From: Streptomyces phaeoluteigriseus
GTDB lineage: Bacteria; Actinomycetota; Actinomycetes; Streptomycetales; Streptomycetaceae
DNA: 32,838 nt
Assembly: GCF_001896135.2 (NCBI RefSeq)
Contig: NZ_MPOH02000011.1
Span: 695,245-728,082, forward strand
Direction: 5' to 3'
Shown here piece after piece: positions 16,020 to 25,923 of this stretch. The notes under the pieces were generated by a model. It was not told the origin of the DNA. It worked only from the letters and a program-made list of their open reading frames with translations, and searched no databases. Both the position numbers and the translations under genes were made by a program. Position 1 is the stretch's first letter; each line of letters begins with the position of its first letter.

Positions 16020-16265
16020 ATGATCCAGTTCGGCGCGGTCCACAAGCGCTTCCCCGACGGCACGACAGCAGTCCGCGCCCTCGCCACCGGCCCGCCCGTG
16101 CCGCTCATGGACGAGCCGTTCGGCGGCGCGGTCGACCCGGTGGTGCGCACCCGGCTCCAGGACGAACTGCCGCGACGGCAGAAGGACCCCCACGTGAAGC
16201 AGCACGGCCTGGCGGGCCGATCCGTGCGGACGGTCGGCGGGCCCCCGTATCAACAGGGGGGCTAA
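16020..16265 (+). pseudogene. Remnant of a glycine betaine/proline-type ABC transporter ATPase
   Basis: The 81-residue frame opens like an OpuA/ProV-type ATPase (MIQFGAVHKRFPDGTTAV). After ALATGPP it jumps to the Walker B and D-loop region, PLMDEPFGGAVDPVVRTRLQ, then decays into unrelated residues. Walker A, the Q-loop and the LSGGQ signature, about 120-130 residues, are missing, consistent with an internal deletion. An extra Gly sits in the D-loop. Start and ribosome binding site (AAGGGA) are intact, so a short peptide could be made, but it cannot be a working ATPase. No permease or binding-protein gene adjoins it. Confidence 0.75.
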
Positions 16266-16327
16266 CCCCAGTGCCCGCGCCGTGTCCGCTGCCTACCGTG
16301 GACTCAATGACGGGACGGGAGACCACC

Positions 16328-16753
16328 ATGGACGCGCGGGACACCGAGCTGAAGAAGGAACTCAACGCCACTCTGCAGGCCCGCAGGGAACTGGGCGAGG
16401 AGTACGAGTCCGCACTCGTGGACTCGTTCCTGGAGAAGGTCGACCAGCGCATCGACGGCGCGGTCGAGCGCCGGGTGCGCCGGCAGTACGCCGAGCAGCA
16501 GATGGTGTCGGCCCGCGACGGCCGCTCGGCCGGGGCCACCGACTCCTGGGGCGAGCGCTTCGGCTTCGGGATCGTCTCGCTGGTGCTGGCGGTCCCGCTG
16601 TCCGCGATCGGCGCGGGCGTGGCGAACCTGCCGGGCCTCATCGTGACCTGGATGGGCATCGTCGGCATCAACGTCGTCCAGGCGGCCCGGATCAATCCGG
16701 CCCTGTTCGGCCGGCGGCCCAAGTCCGCCCGCGGCGGCGACTGGGAGGGCTGA
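16328..16753 (+). CDS. Small conserved membrane protein with charged helical N-terminus
   Basis: A 141-residue protein. Residues 1-65 are highly charged and helical (MDARDTELKKELNATLQARR, then FLEKVDQRIDGAVERRVRRQ), plausibly a coiled coil. Residues 75-120 hold two hydrophobic stretches (FGFGIVSLVLAVPLSAIGAG and LIVTWMGIVGINVVQAA). The tail is basic. I recognise no named family. The ATG at 16328 follows GGGAGACCACC; upstream in-frame ATGs lack ribosome binding sites, and CTACCGT near 16297 looks like a -10 box just upstream. It ends 17 nt before the convergent SDR gene. Confidence 0.72.
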   Translation: MDARDTELKKELNATLQARRELGEEYESALVDSFLEKVDQRIDGAVERRVRRQYAEQQMVSARDGRSAGATDSWGERFGFGIVSLVLAVPLSAIGAGVANLPGLIVTWMGIVGINVVQAARINPALFGRRPKSARGGDWEG

Positions 16754-16770
16754 CCACCGGCCGGGCCGGC

Positions 16771-17529
16771 TCAGGCCTGCCGGGTCGGCAGCACCATGAC
16801 CTGGCGCAGGTTGACGTGCCGGGGCCGGCTGGTGGTGTAGGCGACGACATCGGCCAGCTCCTGCGCCGACAGGCCGCCGATGGACTCGAGCATGTCCCGC
16901 ACCATGCCGGCCGGCCCGGCGTCGACGTGCGTGAGGAGTTCGGTCTCGGTGAGCCCCGGCTCGATGTTGGTGACCCGGACGTCCCGCGGCCCGAACTCGG
17001 TGCGCAGAGCCTGCGAGAGGTAGGTGACGGCGGCCTTGGTGGCGCCGTACACCGCGTAGTCGGGGAACACCAGGTGCGCGGCGACGGACGACACGTTGAC
17101 CAGGTCGGCCGTGCCGCCCTCGGCGGCCGTGTCGATCAGGTCGGCGGTGAAGGCGCGGATCACCCGCAGGACGCCGGTGACGTTGGTGTCGAGCATCCGC
17201 TGCCACTCGTCGGCCCGGCCGTCGGCGACGGGGTGGGCCAGCATGACGCCGGCGTTGTTGACGACCAGGTCGACCCGGCCGTAGGCGTCCCGGATGCGGG
17301 CGGCGGCCGCGTCCACCGACGCCTGGTCGGTGACGTCGGCGACCACGGCGAGGGCCTCGCCCCCGTCGGCGCGGATCTTCTCGGCGAGCGCGTCCAGCCG
17401 CTCCCCGCGCCGGGCGACCAGCGCGACGCGGGCTCCGTGCGCGGCGAGCAGGACGGCGGTGGCCTCGCCGATGCCACTGGCGGCACCGGTGACGACGGCG
17501 GTGCGGCCGGCCAGGTTCTCGTACGGCAT
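16771..17529 (-). CDS. Short-chain dehydrogenase/reductase (SDR)
   Basis: A 252-residue classical SDR. Visible are the cofactor motif TGAASGIG near residue 15, DVTDQ, NNAGV near 90, the catalytic Ser in NVSSVAAH, and YGATK with the Tyr/Lys pair near 160. The family performs NAD(P)(H)-dependent oxidation or reduction of alcohols and ketones; the substrate cannot be told from sequence. ARRGER after the second strand suggests NADP(H) preference. The ATG at 17529 follows AGGAGC; a longer frame to 17583 lacks support. It is divergent from the MmyB-type regulator at 17687, a common pairing in which the regulator controls the oxidoreductase. Confidence 0.92.
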   Translation of the reverse strand: MPYENLAGRTAVVTGAASGIGEATAVLLAAHGARVALVARRGERLDALAEKIRADGGEALAVVADVTDQASVDAAAARIRDAYGRVDLVVNNAGVMLAHPVADGRADEWQRMLDTNVTGVLRVIRAFTADLIDTAAEGGTADLVNVSSVAAHLVFPDYAVYGATKAAVTYLSQALRTEFGPRDVRVTNIEPGLTETELLTHVDAGPAGMVRDMLESIGGLSAQELADVVAYTTSRPRHVNLRQVMVLPTRQA

Positions 17530-17673
17530 GGGGTGCTCCTCGGCAGCTCGGCCGGGGCGTCTCCCCGGCGGCACGCACCACACTGGCCGCCCGCCCCGCG
17601 GCTACCCAGGGACGCGCTTTTCCTGGGTCTGGCAGAACCAGGCTGGGACCGGCCCGCTCGCCCGGGCAGGCCC

Positions 17674-17679
17674 TAGGAT
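17674..17679 (+). promoter_or_regulatory. Probable -10 box giving a leaderless transcript
   Basis: TAGGAT ends 7 nt before the ATG at 17687, so transcription would start at or within a base of the start codon. No ribosome binding site precedes that ATG. No clear -35 box is seen. Confidence 0.5.
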
Positions 17680-17686
17680 CGAACCC

Positions 17687-18531
17687 ATGGACGGGGACCT
17701 CGGAGACTTCCTGCGCTCGCGCCGTGCCCGCATCCGGCCCGAGGAGGTCGGCCTGCCCTCGCACGGGCGGCGCCGCGTCCCGGGCCTGCGCCGCGAGGAG
17801 GTGGCACAGCTCGCCGGAGTGAGCGTCGACTACTACATCCGCGTCGAACAGGGCCGGGGTCCGAGCGTCAGCGACGCCGTCCTGGACGCCATCGCGCGCG
17901 TGCTGCGCCTGGACGAGACCGAGCGCGCCCATCTGCACGCGGTGGCCCGCCCCCGCAGGCAGCGTGGCCGCGCGGCCGCACCCGCGCCCCGGGTCCGTCC
18001 CGGTGTGCAGGTCCTGCTCGACGGCATGGACCACTCCCCGGCGTTCGTCATGAACCACCGGATGGACATCCTGGCGTGGAACGCGCTCGCCGACGCGGTG
18101 TTCCACTACACGCAGACGTCCCCCGAGGAGCGCAACATCCCCCGGCACGTCTTCCTCGACCCCACCGCGAGCGCTTCTACCCCGAGTGGCACGCGGTCGC
18201 CGCGCAGTGCGTCGCCCACCTGCGGGTGCTGGCCGGCCGGCACGCCGACGACCCCGGACTCACCTCGCTGGTCGGCGAACTCTCCCTCAGGAGCGAGGAC
18301 TTCCGCCGCCTGTGGGCGGACCATCCGGTCGCGGAGTGCGCATACGGCGTGAAGCGCATCCAGCACCCGGTCGCGGGCCTGCTCACCTTCCCGTACGAGA
18401 CGCTGGCGGTCACCGCCGACCCGGAGCAGACGCTGCTCGTCTACACCCCGGAGCCGGGATCCGAGACGGCGGAGCGGCTGGCGCTGCTGGGGAGTTGGAC
18501 GTCGCCGACCGTGGGCGCGGATCGCGCCTGA
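17687..18531 (+). pseudogene. MmyB-type XRE-family regulator with apparent frameshift near 18167
   Basis: The N-terminal 75 residues are an XRE helix-turn-helix (LGDFLRSRRARI, RRVPGLRREEVAQLAGVS, VDYYIRVEQGRG, VSDAVLDAIARVLRL). A MmyB-like ligand-binding domain follows (VQVLLDGMDHSPAFVMN, MDILAWNALADAVF). After HVFLDPT the frame loses similarity and stops at 18352. The frame one base away continues with ERFYPEWHAVAAQCVAHLR, LWADHPVAECAYGVKRIQHP and LLVYTPEPGSETAERLALL to 18531, exactly the missing half. One extra base near 18168 restores a 281-residue protein of normal length. This is either a real mutation or an assembly error. It lies divergent from the SDR gene, which it probably regulates. 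Confidence 0.82.
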
Positions 18532-18936
18532 GGCACCTGAGGCATCCGAGGTGACCGAAGGCCGGGGAGAGCCCGGAGAAGGACATGTCGCGGGGACCGC
18601 CGCACCCCCCGTTACCGGGGGGCGGGACGACGGCGGTCCCCGCGAGGGACGCGAGCCGGGTCGGGCCAGGCCTTCGCGTCCATGGCGTCGGTGGAGGTCC
18701 GGGAGCCGCTCCGGAGGTCCGTGACGCCGTTTCGGTGCCGGTGGGGCGGGGAGCCGCTCCCGCCCTGCCGACATCCACGAATATGCCGGACGCGTGTTAA
18801 GCGTGTGCTGCGCGGACGTGACGCGCTCGTACCACTTCCGAGAAGTCCACTCTTTCGGTAGACAAACGGAAGTTCGCCGCCGGTGAGGGCGGTTCACCGC
18901 AGGTTTCCCCGGTGTTCCGCCCCCGGACGCCGGAAG
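18532..18936. other. Intergenic region between regulator and cystathionine beta-synthase
   Basis: The 405 bp between two convergent genes hold a GC hairpin at 18605-18622 and short repeats of CTGAGGCA and CATCCGAGGTG near 18530-18553. From about 18780 to 18870 the DNA is AT-richer. I see no gene. Confidence 0.55.
18605..18622. terminator. Short GC hairpin, possible terminator
   Basis: CCCCCCG, TTAC loop, CGGGGGG: seven perfect base pairs about 75 nt after the regulator stop and between convergent genes. No T-run. Confidence 0.4.
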
Positions 18937-20328
<1,392 letters not shown>

Positions 20329-20374
20329 CGTTGTCTCCGGTTGCTTGCAAAACAGTGGTCGTAGTGGTCACGCC

Positions 20375-20380
20375 AGCCTA
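20375..20380 (-). promoter_or_regulatory. Candidate -10 box for cystathionine beta-synthase
   Basis: TAGGCT on the minus strand lies about 47 nt upstream of the GTG start. No clear -35 box. Two direct copies of AGTGGTC (about 20354-20369) lie downstream of it. Confidence 0.3.
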
Positions 20381-20477
20381 CGACCCCGGCCGGGACGTTC
20401 ACTCCCCGTTGAGATTGGCCGACCGTCCGTACGGGGCAAGGAGTGGATGTACGGACACGAGGAGGTGGCGGCGAGGC

Positions 20478-21569
20478 ATGACGAGCATGTCCAGGGCACG
20501 AGTGGCCCGACGCATCGCGGCCGGGGCCGCCTACGGCGGCGGCGGCATCGGGCTGGCCGGAGCGGCGGCCGTCGGGCTGGTACTGACGGAGATGCGGCTG
20601 GCCCGGCGCCAGGTCGGCAACGGCACACACCCGCACGTCCCCCGGGCGGACGGCCTCTACGGCCGCGTCTACGACTCCCCCGGCCCCGGAGTGGAACCCC
20701 TGTACCTGACGCTGCTGGGCGACTCCACGGCGGCGGGCCAGGGCGTGCACCGGGCGGGGCAGACACCGGGCGCGCTGCTGGCCTCGGGGCTCGCGGCGGT
20801 CTCCGAGCGGCCGGTGGAGCTGCGGAACGTGGCACTGCCCGGTGCCCGCTCCGACGACCTCGACCGACAGGTCGCGCTCGTCGTGGGCGGCACCGGCCCG
20901 GTGCCCGACGTCTGCGTGATCATGATCGGCGCGAACGACGTCACCCACCGCATGCCCCCGACCCGCTCGGTACGTCACCTCTCGGCGGCGGTACGACGGC
21001 TGCGCACGGCCGGCGCCGAAGTGGTCGTCGGCACCTGTCCCGACCTCGGCACGATCGAGCCCGTGGGACAGCCCCTGCGATGGCTCGCCAGACGGGCGTC
21101 CCGCCAGCTGGCGGCCGCCCAGACGATCGGCGTCGTCGGGCAGGGCGGGCGCACGGTGTCACTGGGCGACCTGCTGGGCCCCGAGTTCGAGGCGAACCCG
21201 GGCGAGCTGTTCGGCCCGGACCACTACCACCCCTCGGCGGAGGGCTACGCCACGGCGGCGATGGCGGTCCTGCCGACGGTGTGCGCGGCGCTGGGCCTGT
21301 GGCCGGCGGAGGAGGAGCGCCCCGACGTCTCCCGCCGCGAGGGCTTCCTCCCGGTGGCCCGGGCGGCGGCGGAGGCGGCGGCGGAGGCGGGCACGGAGGT
21401 CACGGCGGCCATGCCGACCGGCCCAGGGGGCCCTGGGCCCTCCTCAAGCGCGGCGGCGCGCCGCGTCCCGGGCGCAGCCCTCGGCGAGGGGACGGGAGGG
21501 GGCGGCGGGAGGGCGAAAAAGCAAGCGCTTGGGAAACTGCGGGCCAGGGTCACACCACCACACCAGTGA
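20478..21569 (+). CDS. SGNH/GDSL-type hydrolase, membrane-anchored or secreted
   Basis: A 363-residue protein. Residues 15-40 (AYGGGGIGLAGAAAVGLVL) form an N-terminal signal anchor. The SGNH blocks are then clear: LLGDSTAAGQG (nucleophile Ser, near residue 80), NVALPGARSDDL, MIGANDVTHR, and GPDHYHPSAEGYA with the Asp-x-x-His pair. These enzymes are esterases or lipases; the substrate here is unknown. The last 70 residues are a low-complexity Ala/Gly-rich tail ending in basic residues. The ATG at 20478 is preceded by GGAGGTGG; an ATG 9 nt later is equally possible. It is divergent from cystathionine beta-synthase and is followed after 87 nt by the thiolase gene. Confidence 0.87.
   Translation: MTSMSRARVARRIAAGAAYGGGGIGLAGAAAVGLVLTEMRLARRQVGNGTHPHVPRADGLYGRVYDSPGPGVEPLYLTLLGDSTAAGQGVHRAGQTPGALLASGLAAVSERPVELRNVALPGARSDDLDRQVALVVGGTGPVPDVCVIMIGANDVTHRMPPTRSVRHLSAAVRRLRTAGAEVVVGTCPDLGTIEPVGQPLRWLARRASRQLAAAQTIGVVGQGGRTVSLGDLLGPEFEANPGELFGPDHYHPSAEGYATAAMAVLPTVCAALGLWPAEEERPDVSRREGFLPVARAAAEAAAEAGTEVTAAMPTGPGGPGPSSSAAARRVPGAALGEGTGGGGGRAKKQALGKLRARVTPPHQ
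21522..21531. promoter_or_regulatory. LacI-type palindrome CAAGCGCTTG
   Basis: A perfect 10-bp palindrome of the type bound by LacI/GalR-family regulators lies inside the last codons of the hydrolase gene, about 125 nt before the thiolase start. AT-rich bases flank it on both sides. Confidence 0.35.
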
Positions 21570-21656
21570 CCTGGCCCATACGTAGGGGTAACTTCCAGTC
21601 AGGTCCCGCCGGGATTGCCACCCGGAAAACCACCCCCGTACGCCAATGGAGCCGTG

Positions 21657-22877
21657 ATGCCCGAAGCCGTCATCGTGTCGACCGCCCGCTCCCCCATCGG
21701 CCGCGCCTTCAAGGGCTCCCTCAAGGACCTGCGCCCGGACGACCTCACCGCCACCATCATCCAGGCCGCCCTCGCGAAGGTCCCCGAGCTGGACCCGAGG
21801 GACATCGACGACCTGATGCTCGGCTGCGGCCTCCCCGGCGGCGAGCAGGGCAACAACCTCGGCCGCATCGTCGCCGTACAGATGGGCATGGACCACCTGC
21901 CCGGCTGCACGGTGACCCGCTACTGCTCCTCGTCCGTCCAGACGAGCCGCATGGCCCTGCACGCCATCAAGGCCGGCGAGGGCGACGTCTTCATCTCGGC
22001 CGGCGTCGAGACCGTCTCCCGGTTCGTGAAGGGCAACTCCGACAGCCTGCCCGACACGCACAACCCGTTCTTCGCCGAGGCGGAGGCCCGCACCGCGGCC
22101 GTCGCCGAGCAGGAGGGCACCACCTGGCACGACCCGCGCGAGGACGGCGTCGTCCCGGACGCCTACATCTCGATGGGCCAGACCGCCGAGAACCTGGCCC
22201 GCCTCAAGGGCGTCACCCGCCAGGAGATGGACGAGTTCGGCGTCCGTTCGCAGAACCTCGCCGAGGAAGCCATCAAGAACGGTTTCTGGGAGCGCGAGAT
22301 CACCCCGGTCACCACCCCCGACGGCACGGTGGTCAGCAAGGACGACGGCCCGCGCGCCGGCGTCACGATGGAGGGCGTGGCGGGCCTGAAGCCGGTCTTC
22401 CGCCCCGACGGCATGGTCACGGCCGCCAACTGCTGCCCCCTGAACGACGGCGCCGCCGCGCTCGTCATCATGAGCGACACGAAGGCCCGCGAGCTGGGTC
22501 TCACCCCGCTCGCCCGCATCGTGTCCACCGGTGTCTCCGGTCTCTCCCCCGAGATCATGGGCCTCGGCCCGGTCGACGCGAGCAACCAGGCCCTGCGCCG
22601 GGCCGGCCTGACGATCGACGACATCGATCTGGTCGAGATCAACGAGGCGTTCGCCGCCCAGGTGATCCCCTCCTACCGCGACCTCGGCATCCCGCTGGAG
22701 AAGCTGAACGTGAACGGCGGCGCGATCGCCGTGGGACACCCGTTCGGCATGACCGGCGCCCGCATCACCGGCACGCTCATCAACTCCCTCCAGTTCCACG
22801 ACAAGCAGTTCGGCCTGGAGACGATGTGCGTCGGCGGCGGCCAGGGCATGGCGATGGTCATCGAGCGCCTCAGCTGA
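21657..22877 (+). CDS. Acetyl-CoA acetyltransferase (thiolase)
   Basis: A 406-residue thiolase. The nucleophilic Cys is in [18 protein letters not shown] near residue 90. The second half has the [19 protein letters not shown]is motif and the catalytic Cys of [13 protein letters not shown] near the end. It catalyses reversible thiolysis of 3-ketoacyl-CoA, in fatty-acid oxidation or acetoacetyl-CoA formation. [20 protein letters not shown] is the standard N-terminus. The ATG at 21657 follows TGGAG. No 3-hydroxyacyl-CoA dehydrogenase gene is adjacent, so degradative and biosynthetic roles cannot be separated. Confidence 0.95.
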   Translation: MPEAVIVSTARSPIGRAFKGSLKDLRPDDLTATIIQAALAKVPELDPRDIDDLMLGCGLPGGEQGNNLGRIVAVQMGMDHLPGCTVTRYCSSSVQTSRMALHAIKAGEGDVFISAGVETVSRFVKGNSDSLPDTHNPFFAEAEARTAAVAEQEGTTWHDPREDGVVPDAYISMGQTAENLARLKGVTRQEMDEFGVRSQNLAEEAIKNGFWEREITPVTTPDGTVVSKDDGPRAGVTMEGVAGLKPVFRPDGMVTAANCCPLNDGAAALVIMSDTKARELGLTPLARIVSTGVSGLSPEIMGLGPVDASNQALRRAGLTIDDIDLVEINEAFAAQVIPSYRDLGIPLEKLNVNGGAIAVGHPFGMTGARITGTLINSLQFHDKQFGLETMCVGGGQGMAMVIERLS

Positions 22878-22897
22878 GTCGCGGGAGTCGCACGGCG

Positions 22898-22931
22898 GCC
22901 CCGTCGGTGACCTCTCGGTAGCCGTCGGGGC
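22898..22931 (+). terminator. Hairpin after the thiolase gene
   Basis: GCCCCG-T-CGG (22898-22907) pairs with CCG-T-CGGGGC (22922-22931) apart from one T-T mismatch, with a 14-nt loop, 20 nt after the stop. No T-run. Confidence 0.5.
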
Positions 22932-23019
22932 ACCCAGCGTGAGCAGACGCCCGGAGTCTGGGAAGCACCTGGATTCCGGGCCGTTTTGTGATCCAATCTC
23001 CCCCAGGATGTGACCTATC

Positions 23020-23035
23020 TCCCTCCCAGGAGGGA
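23020..23035. promoter_or_regulatory. Palindrome TCCCTCC-CA-GGAGGGA
   Basis: Seven perfect base pairs with a 2-nt centre, followed by TTTAC. Its loop is too small for a good hairpin, so it is more likely a protein-binding site upstream of the gene at 23181 than a terminator. Confidence 0.35.
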
Positions 23036-23180
23036 TTTACGCAGCTCAGAGTCGTTTCACCACATGATGCCGGGCCAAATCTCCTGCCCGTTTCGTGACG
23101 TTACGCACTGACAGCTGGATAGTCCGCCCTTCAAGCTGATGTAGGAAGTCGGGGGTCGACTTTGAACCGGGAGTACGTCA

Positions 23181-23978
23181 GTGAGCGCCATGCCGATCGC
23201 CTTGCTGGTCACCACGGCCGCCACGGGCGCCGTGGGCGTCGCCGTCCTGCGCACCCTGTTGCAGCTGCGCCGCCAGGTCGCGGCCCTGCACACGCAGCTC
23301 GCGGAGACCGCCGGGACCGCCGCCGGGCCGCGCGGTTTCGTTCCGGCCGCCCGCACGACGGCCGACACGGATGAGATACGCGCGGCGGTGGCCGAGGCCC
23401 TCGCCGAGGAGCGGGAGCGGGAGCTGGCCGAGGCGCGCGCCTTCTGGGCCGCCCAGGAGGCCCGTGACGCCTCCGACGCGCCCTCACTGCTGGGTCTGCC
23501 GGACAGCGAGCTGTTCCTGCCCAGGCAGGCCGATTTCGTCGGTCTGGAGCCGCTCGAGCCGGTGACCGAGCCGTCCGCGGACGCCGACGAGTTCGCCGGG
23601 GACTCCCCCGAGCTGGCCGCGGCCCGCCGCAGGCACCCCTCCCACCCGGACTTCGTGCCCGTCCAGTCACCGGTCGTCAACGACCACGAGCGTACGGTGA
23701 CCGCACTGGAGGAACTCGCCGCCGACCGCGTCGAGCTGACCGATGTGCGGCCCGGCCCGCTCGGCACCCTCGACGTCTACGTCTTCGCCGACGGCACCAC
23801 CCTGTGCATGACCCCGGGCCACCGGGAGACCGCTGACCGCCTCGCCCAGGCCCTCACGGCCGGCGAGACGCCGTATCTGCTGGGGGGCTCGGGCATCTCG
23901 GGCGCGTACGCCCTGACCTTCGCCTGCGGCGAGGAGAGCGTCTACATCCTGGCGGACCGGGTCATAGCCAGCCTCTGA
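23181..23978 (+). CDS. Conserved Streptomyces protein with N-terminal membrane anchor
   Basis: A 265-residue protein. Residues 4-27 (MPIALLVTTAATGAVGVAVL) are one hydrophobic segment. A charged helical stretch follows, rich in Glu/Ala (residues 65-95, VAEALAEERERELAEARAFW), probably a coiled coil. A Pro/Glu-rich linker precedes a globular C-terminal half (ERTVTALEELAADRVELTDV, VYVFADGTTLCMTPG, GEESVYILADRVIASL). I do not recognise the family. The GTG at 23181 is preceded by GGGAG. It is separated from the thiolase by about 300 bp and converges with a small gene at 24021-24332. Confidence 0.75.
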   Translation: MSAMPIALLVTTAATGAVGVAVLRTLLQLRRQVAALHTQLAETAGTAAGPRGFVPAARTTADTDEIRAAVAEALAEERERELAEARAFWAAQEARDASDAPSLLGLPDSELFLPRQADFVGLEPLEPVTEPSADADEFAGDSPELAAARRRHPSHPDFVPVQSPVVNDHERTVTALEELAADRVELTDVRPGPLGTLDVYVFADGTTLCMTPGHRETADRLAQALTAGETPYLLGGSGISGAYALTFACGEESVYILADRVIASL

Positions 23979-24020
23979 CGCGCCCCCGACGGGCGGACCC
24001 GACCCCCGGCCCCCGTCCCC

Positions 24021-24332
24021 TCAGACCCCCGCCCGCTTCTGCGCCTCCTCGACCAGGCGCACGGCCTCGTCGATCTGGCCCTCGTCCGTGAGGACGAGGG
24101 CCAAGTCGTGCACGGCCACGGTGATCTGGTCGGCGGCGGCGAACATCCCCGCGTCGGGCATCTCCCGGGGCTCCGCTCCGGGCGCCTCCGCGATCTGGGC
24201 GCGCCGGGCGAACTCCCTGGCCAGCCCCAGTGCCTCCGCCGCGGCACCCCGCTGAAGCCGACTCTGCGGAGCCGCCCGCAACCGGTCGGCGAAGTGATCC
24301 ACGGCCTGCGTCAGACGCTTGGTATCCAGCAC
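24021..24332 (-). CDS. Small conserved protein of unknown function
   Basis: A 103-residue, largely helical protein starting with GTG at 24332 (MLDTKRLTQAVDHFADRLRA). LQRGAAAEALGLAREFARRAQ, AADQITVAVHDLALVL and IDEAVRLVEEAQKR suggest a helical bundle. No signal peptide or membrane segment. I know of no function. It is divergent from the DUF4287 gene at 24437 with about 100 bp between them. Confidence 0.7.
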   Translation of the reverse strand: MLDTKRLTQAVDHFADRLRAAPQSRLQRGAAAEALGLAREFARRAQIAEAPGAEPREMPDAGMFAAADQITVAVHDLALVLTDEGQIDEAVRLVEEAQKRAGV

Positions 24333-24436
24333 GCCGCGAGCGTACGCGCCGTACCGGCACTGTTGCCAACGGGCGAACGCTCAGGCACGGTGACCTGAAG
24401 GACCGGCTTACATCCCCTTTGCGTCCGGAGGCGCCG

Positions 24437-24667
24437 ATGTCCCACGTCCTCTCCGAGGAGACCCACCGCAACATGCTCGCCCGCATCCCCCATTGCACCG
24501 GTCGTGAAGTCGCCGACTGGCTCCGCACCGTAGAAGAAGGCCCCTCCCTCTTCCGCTTCGAGGAGAAGGTGAGCTGGCTCCGCCACGAGCACAACCTCGC
24601 GTACGGCCACGCGAAGGCGATCGTCCACGAGTACGACCTGAGGAGGGCCGCGCGCAAACTCCTGTAG
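24437..24667 (+). CDS. DUF4287-type small protein
   Basis: A 76-residue soluble protein: MSHVLSEETHRNMLARIPH, VADWLRTVEEGPS, FRFEEKVSWLRHEHNLAYGH and AKAIVHEYDLRRA. The pattern of a helix with GREVADW followed by WLR-E-LAYGHA-AIV-E matches DUF4287 proteins, whose role is unknown. The ATG at 24437 follows CGGAGG at ideal spacing. An earlier in-frame ATG (24230) would run through the divergent gene and is rejected. The strong hairpin at 24710 ends this unit. Confidence 0.82.
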   Translation: MSHVLSEETHRNMLARIPHCTGREVADWLRTVEEGPSLFRFEEKVSWLRHEHNLAYGHAKAIVHEYDLRRAARKLL

Positions 24668-24709
24668 CGCGCGCCTCACGACAGACACCACACCGGACCC
24701 GCACACGCC

Positions 24710-24739
24710 GAAGGGCCCCGGGGTGACCCGGGGCCCTTC
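24710..24739. terminator. Bidirectional terminator between convergent genes
   Basis: Perfect 13-bp arms (GAAGGGCCCCGGG and complement) with a GTGA loop, placed between the DUF4287 stop and the Bax-inhibitor stop. The AA/TT ends give a short U-run in either direction. Confidence 0.85.
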
Positions 24740-24773
24740 GTGGCGTCGGCGCGATCTGCCGAGGCGACTGGCG

Positions 24774-25676
24774 TCAGTCGCTGCTGTTGAGGATGGACAG
24801 GAGTCGCAGGAACTCCAGGTAGATCCACACCAGGGTCAGCGTGAGGCCGAAGGCGGCGAGCCAGGCCTCCTCGCGGGGGGCGCCGTAGGCGATGCCGTCC
24901 TCGACCTGCTTGAAGTCCAGGGCGAGGAAGCAGGCACCGAGGATGATGCCGATGACTCCGAACATGATGCCGAGGCCGCCGCTGCGGAAGCCGAGGCCGT
25001 CACCGCCGCCGAAGACGCTGAACAGCAGGTTCACCGCCATCAGCAGTACGAAGCCGAGCGCGGCCGCCATCACGAAGCCGTAGAAGCGGCGGTTGACGCG
25101 GATCCAGCCCGCCTTGTACGCCACGAGCACGCCGGCGAAGACCGCCATCGTGCCGAGCACGGCCTGGGCGACGACCCCGTCCGCGATGTACGTGGACACC
25201 GCGCTGGAGATCACGCCGAGGAAGACGCCCTCGAGGGCGGCGTACGAAAGGATCAGCGCGGGCATCGGACGGCGCTTGAAGGACTGGACGAGCGCCAGCA
25301 CCATCGCGACCAGTCCGGCGCCGATGGCGATGCCGTAGGACTTGTTGAGGTTCGCCTCGTCGACGGGCAGCAGCAACCAGGACAGCACGGCGGTGACGAC
25401 CACGGTGCCGAGCGTCGTCGCGGTGCGCGCGACCACGTCGTCCATGGTCATGACGCCGCCGGTGGTGACCGGGGCCTGCGGTGCGCCCTGCTGGGCGTAC
25501 GGGTTCTGCGCGTAGGGGTTGCCGGTCGGCTGAGCGGACGTGCCGCCCTGCGCGTACGGGTTGCCCTGCTGCGTGCCGACGGCGGGACCCCCGGCCTGCG
25601 GCGCGGCGTTGAAGCCCGCGTAGCCGTTGTCGCGGCTGAACCCCCGTCGCGAGAAGACCGGGTTTCTGCTCCTCAT
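24774..25676 (-). CDS. Bax inhibitor-1/YccA family membrane protein
   Basis: A 300-residue integral membrane protein. The first 80 residues are cytoplasmic and low-complexity, with three NPYAQ repeats (GNPYAQ, GNPYAQNPYAQQ). About seven hydrophobic segments follow, including TTLGTVVVTAVLSWLLLP, YGIAIGAGLVAMVLALVQSF, FYGFVMAAALGFVLLMAVNL, MFGVIGIILGACFLALDF and AAFGLTLTLVWIYLEFLRLL. ALDFKQVEDGI and WIYLEFLRLLSIL are typical of the actinobacterial YccA-like group. Family members are linked to ion leak or stress protection; the bacterial role is not settled. The ATG at 25676 follows GGAGGAG; an upstream GTG/ATG at 25697 would only add seven residues. Confidence 0.92.
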   Translation of the reverse strand: MRSRNPVFSRRGFSRDNGYAGFNAAPQAGGPAVGTQQGNPYAQGGTSAQPTGNPYAQNPYAQQGAPQAPVTTGGVMTMDDVVARTATTLGTVVVTAVLSWLLLPVDEANLNKSYGIAIGAGLVAMVLALVQSFKRRPMPALILSYAALEGVFLGVISSAVSTYIADGVVAQAVLGTMAVFAGVLVAYKAGWIRVNRRFYGFVMAAALGFVLLMAVNLLFSVFGGGDGLGFRSGGLGIMFGVIGIILGACFLALDFKQVEDGIAYGAPREEAWLAAFGLTLTLVWIYLEFLRLLSILNSSD

Positions 25677-25923
25677 TTCACTCCTCCATGGCCACACATG
25701 GCCACATAGCGCGGCCTTGGCTCAAGAGTAATAGGTAGGCAAAGGAATGACCCTAGTGCTTGGGGAGGATCTTTCCCTTGCCATGGTCCACAACACGCTA
25801 CGTCGATCTCTGATTCCCCGCGGTGGCGCACCTCATTCCTGACCAACCCGGTACGCGTCCGGGACCGACCGGTGATCCCCCGCTGACGCCGCCCCTACAT
25901 CGCCCGTCGCGCGCGGCGCGGCG

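Larger units (their letters stand above)
22878..23180. other. Intergenic region between thiolase and membrane-anchored protein
   Basis: The 303 bp hold a terminator-like hairpin (22898-22931) and a palindrome (23020-23035). The stretch 22980-23130 is AT-richer than average and probably carries the promoter of the next gene. I see no gene in it. Confidence 0.5.

Noticed and set aside
25747..25842. A 31-codon frame (ATG at 25747) upstream of the Bax-inhibitor gene
   Set aside because: The AAAGGA abuts the ATG, codon use is atypical, and no similarity is apparent; likely chance.
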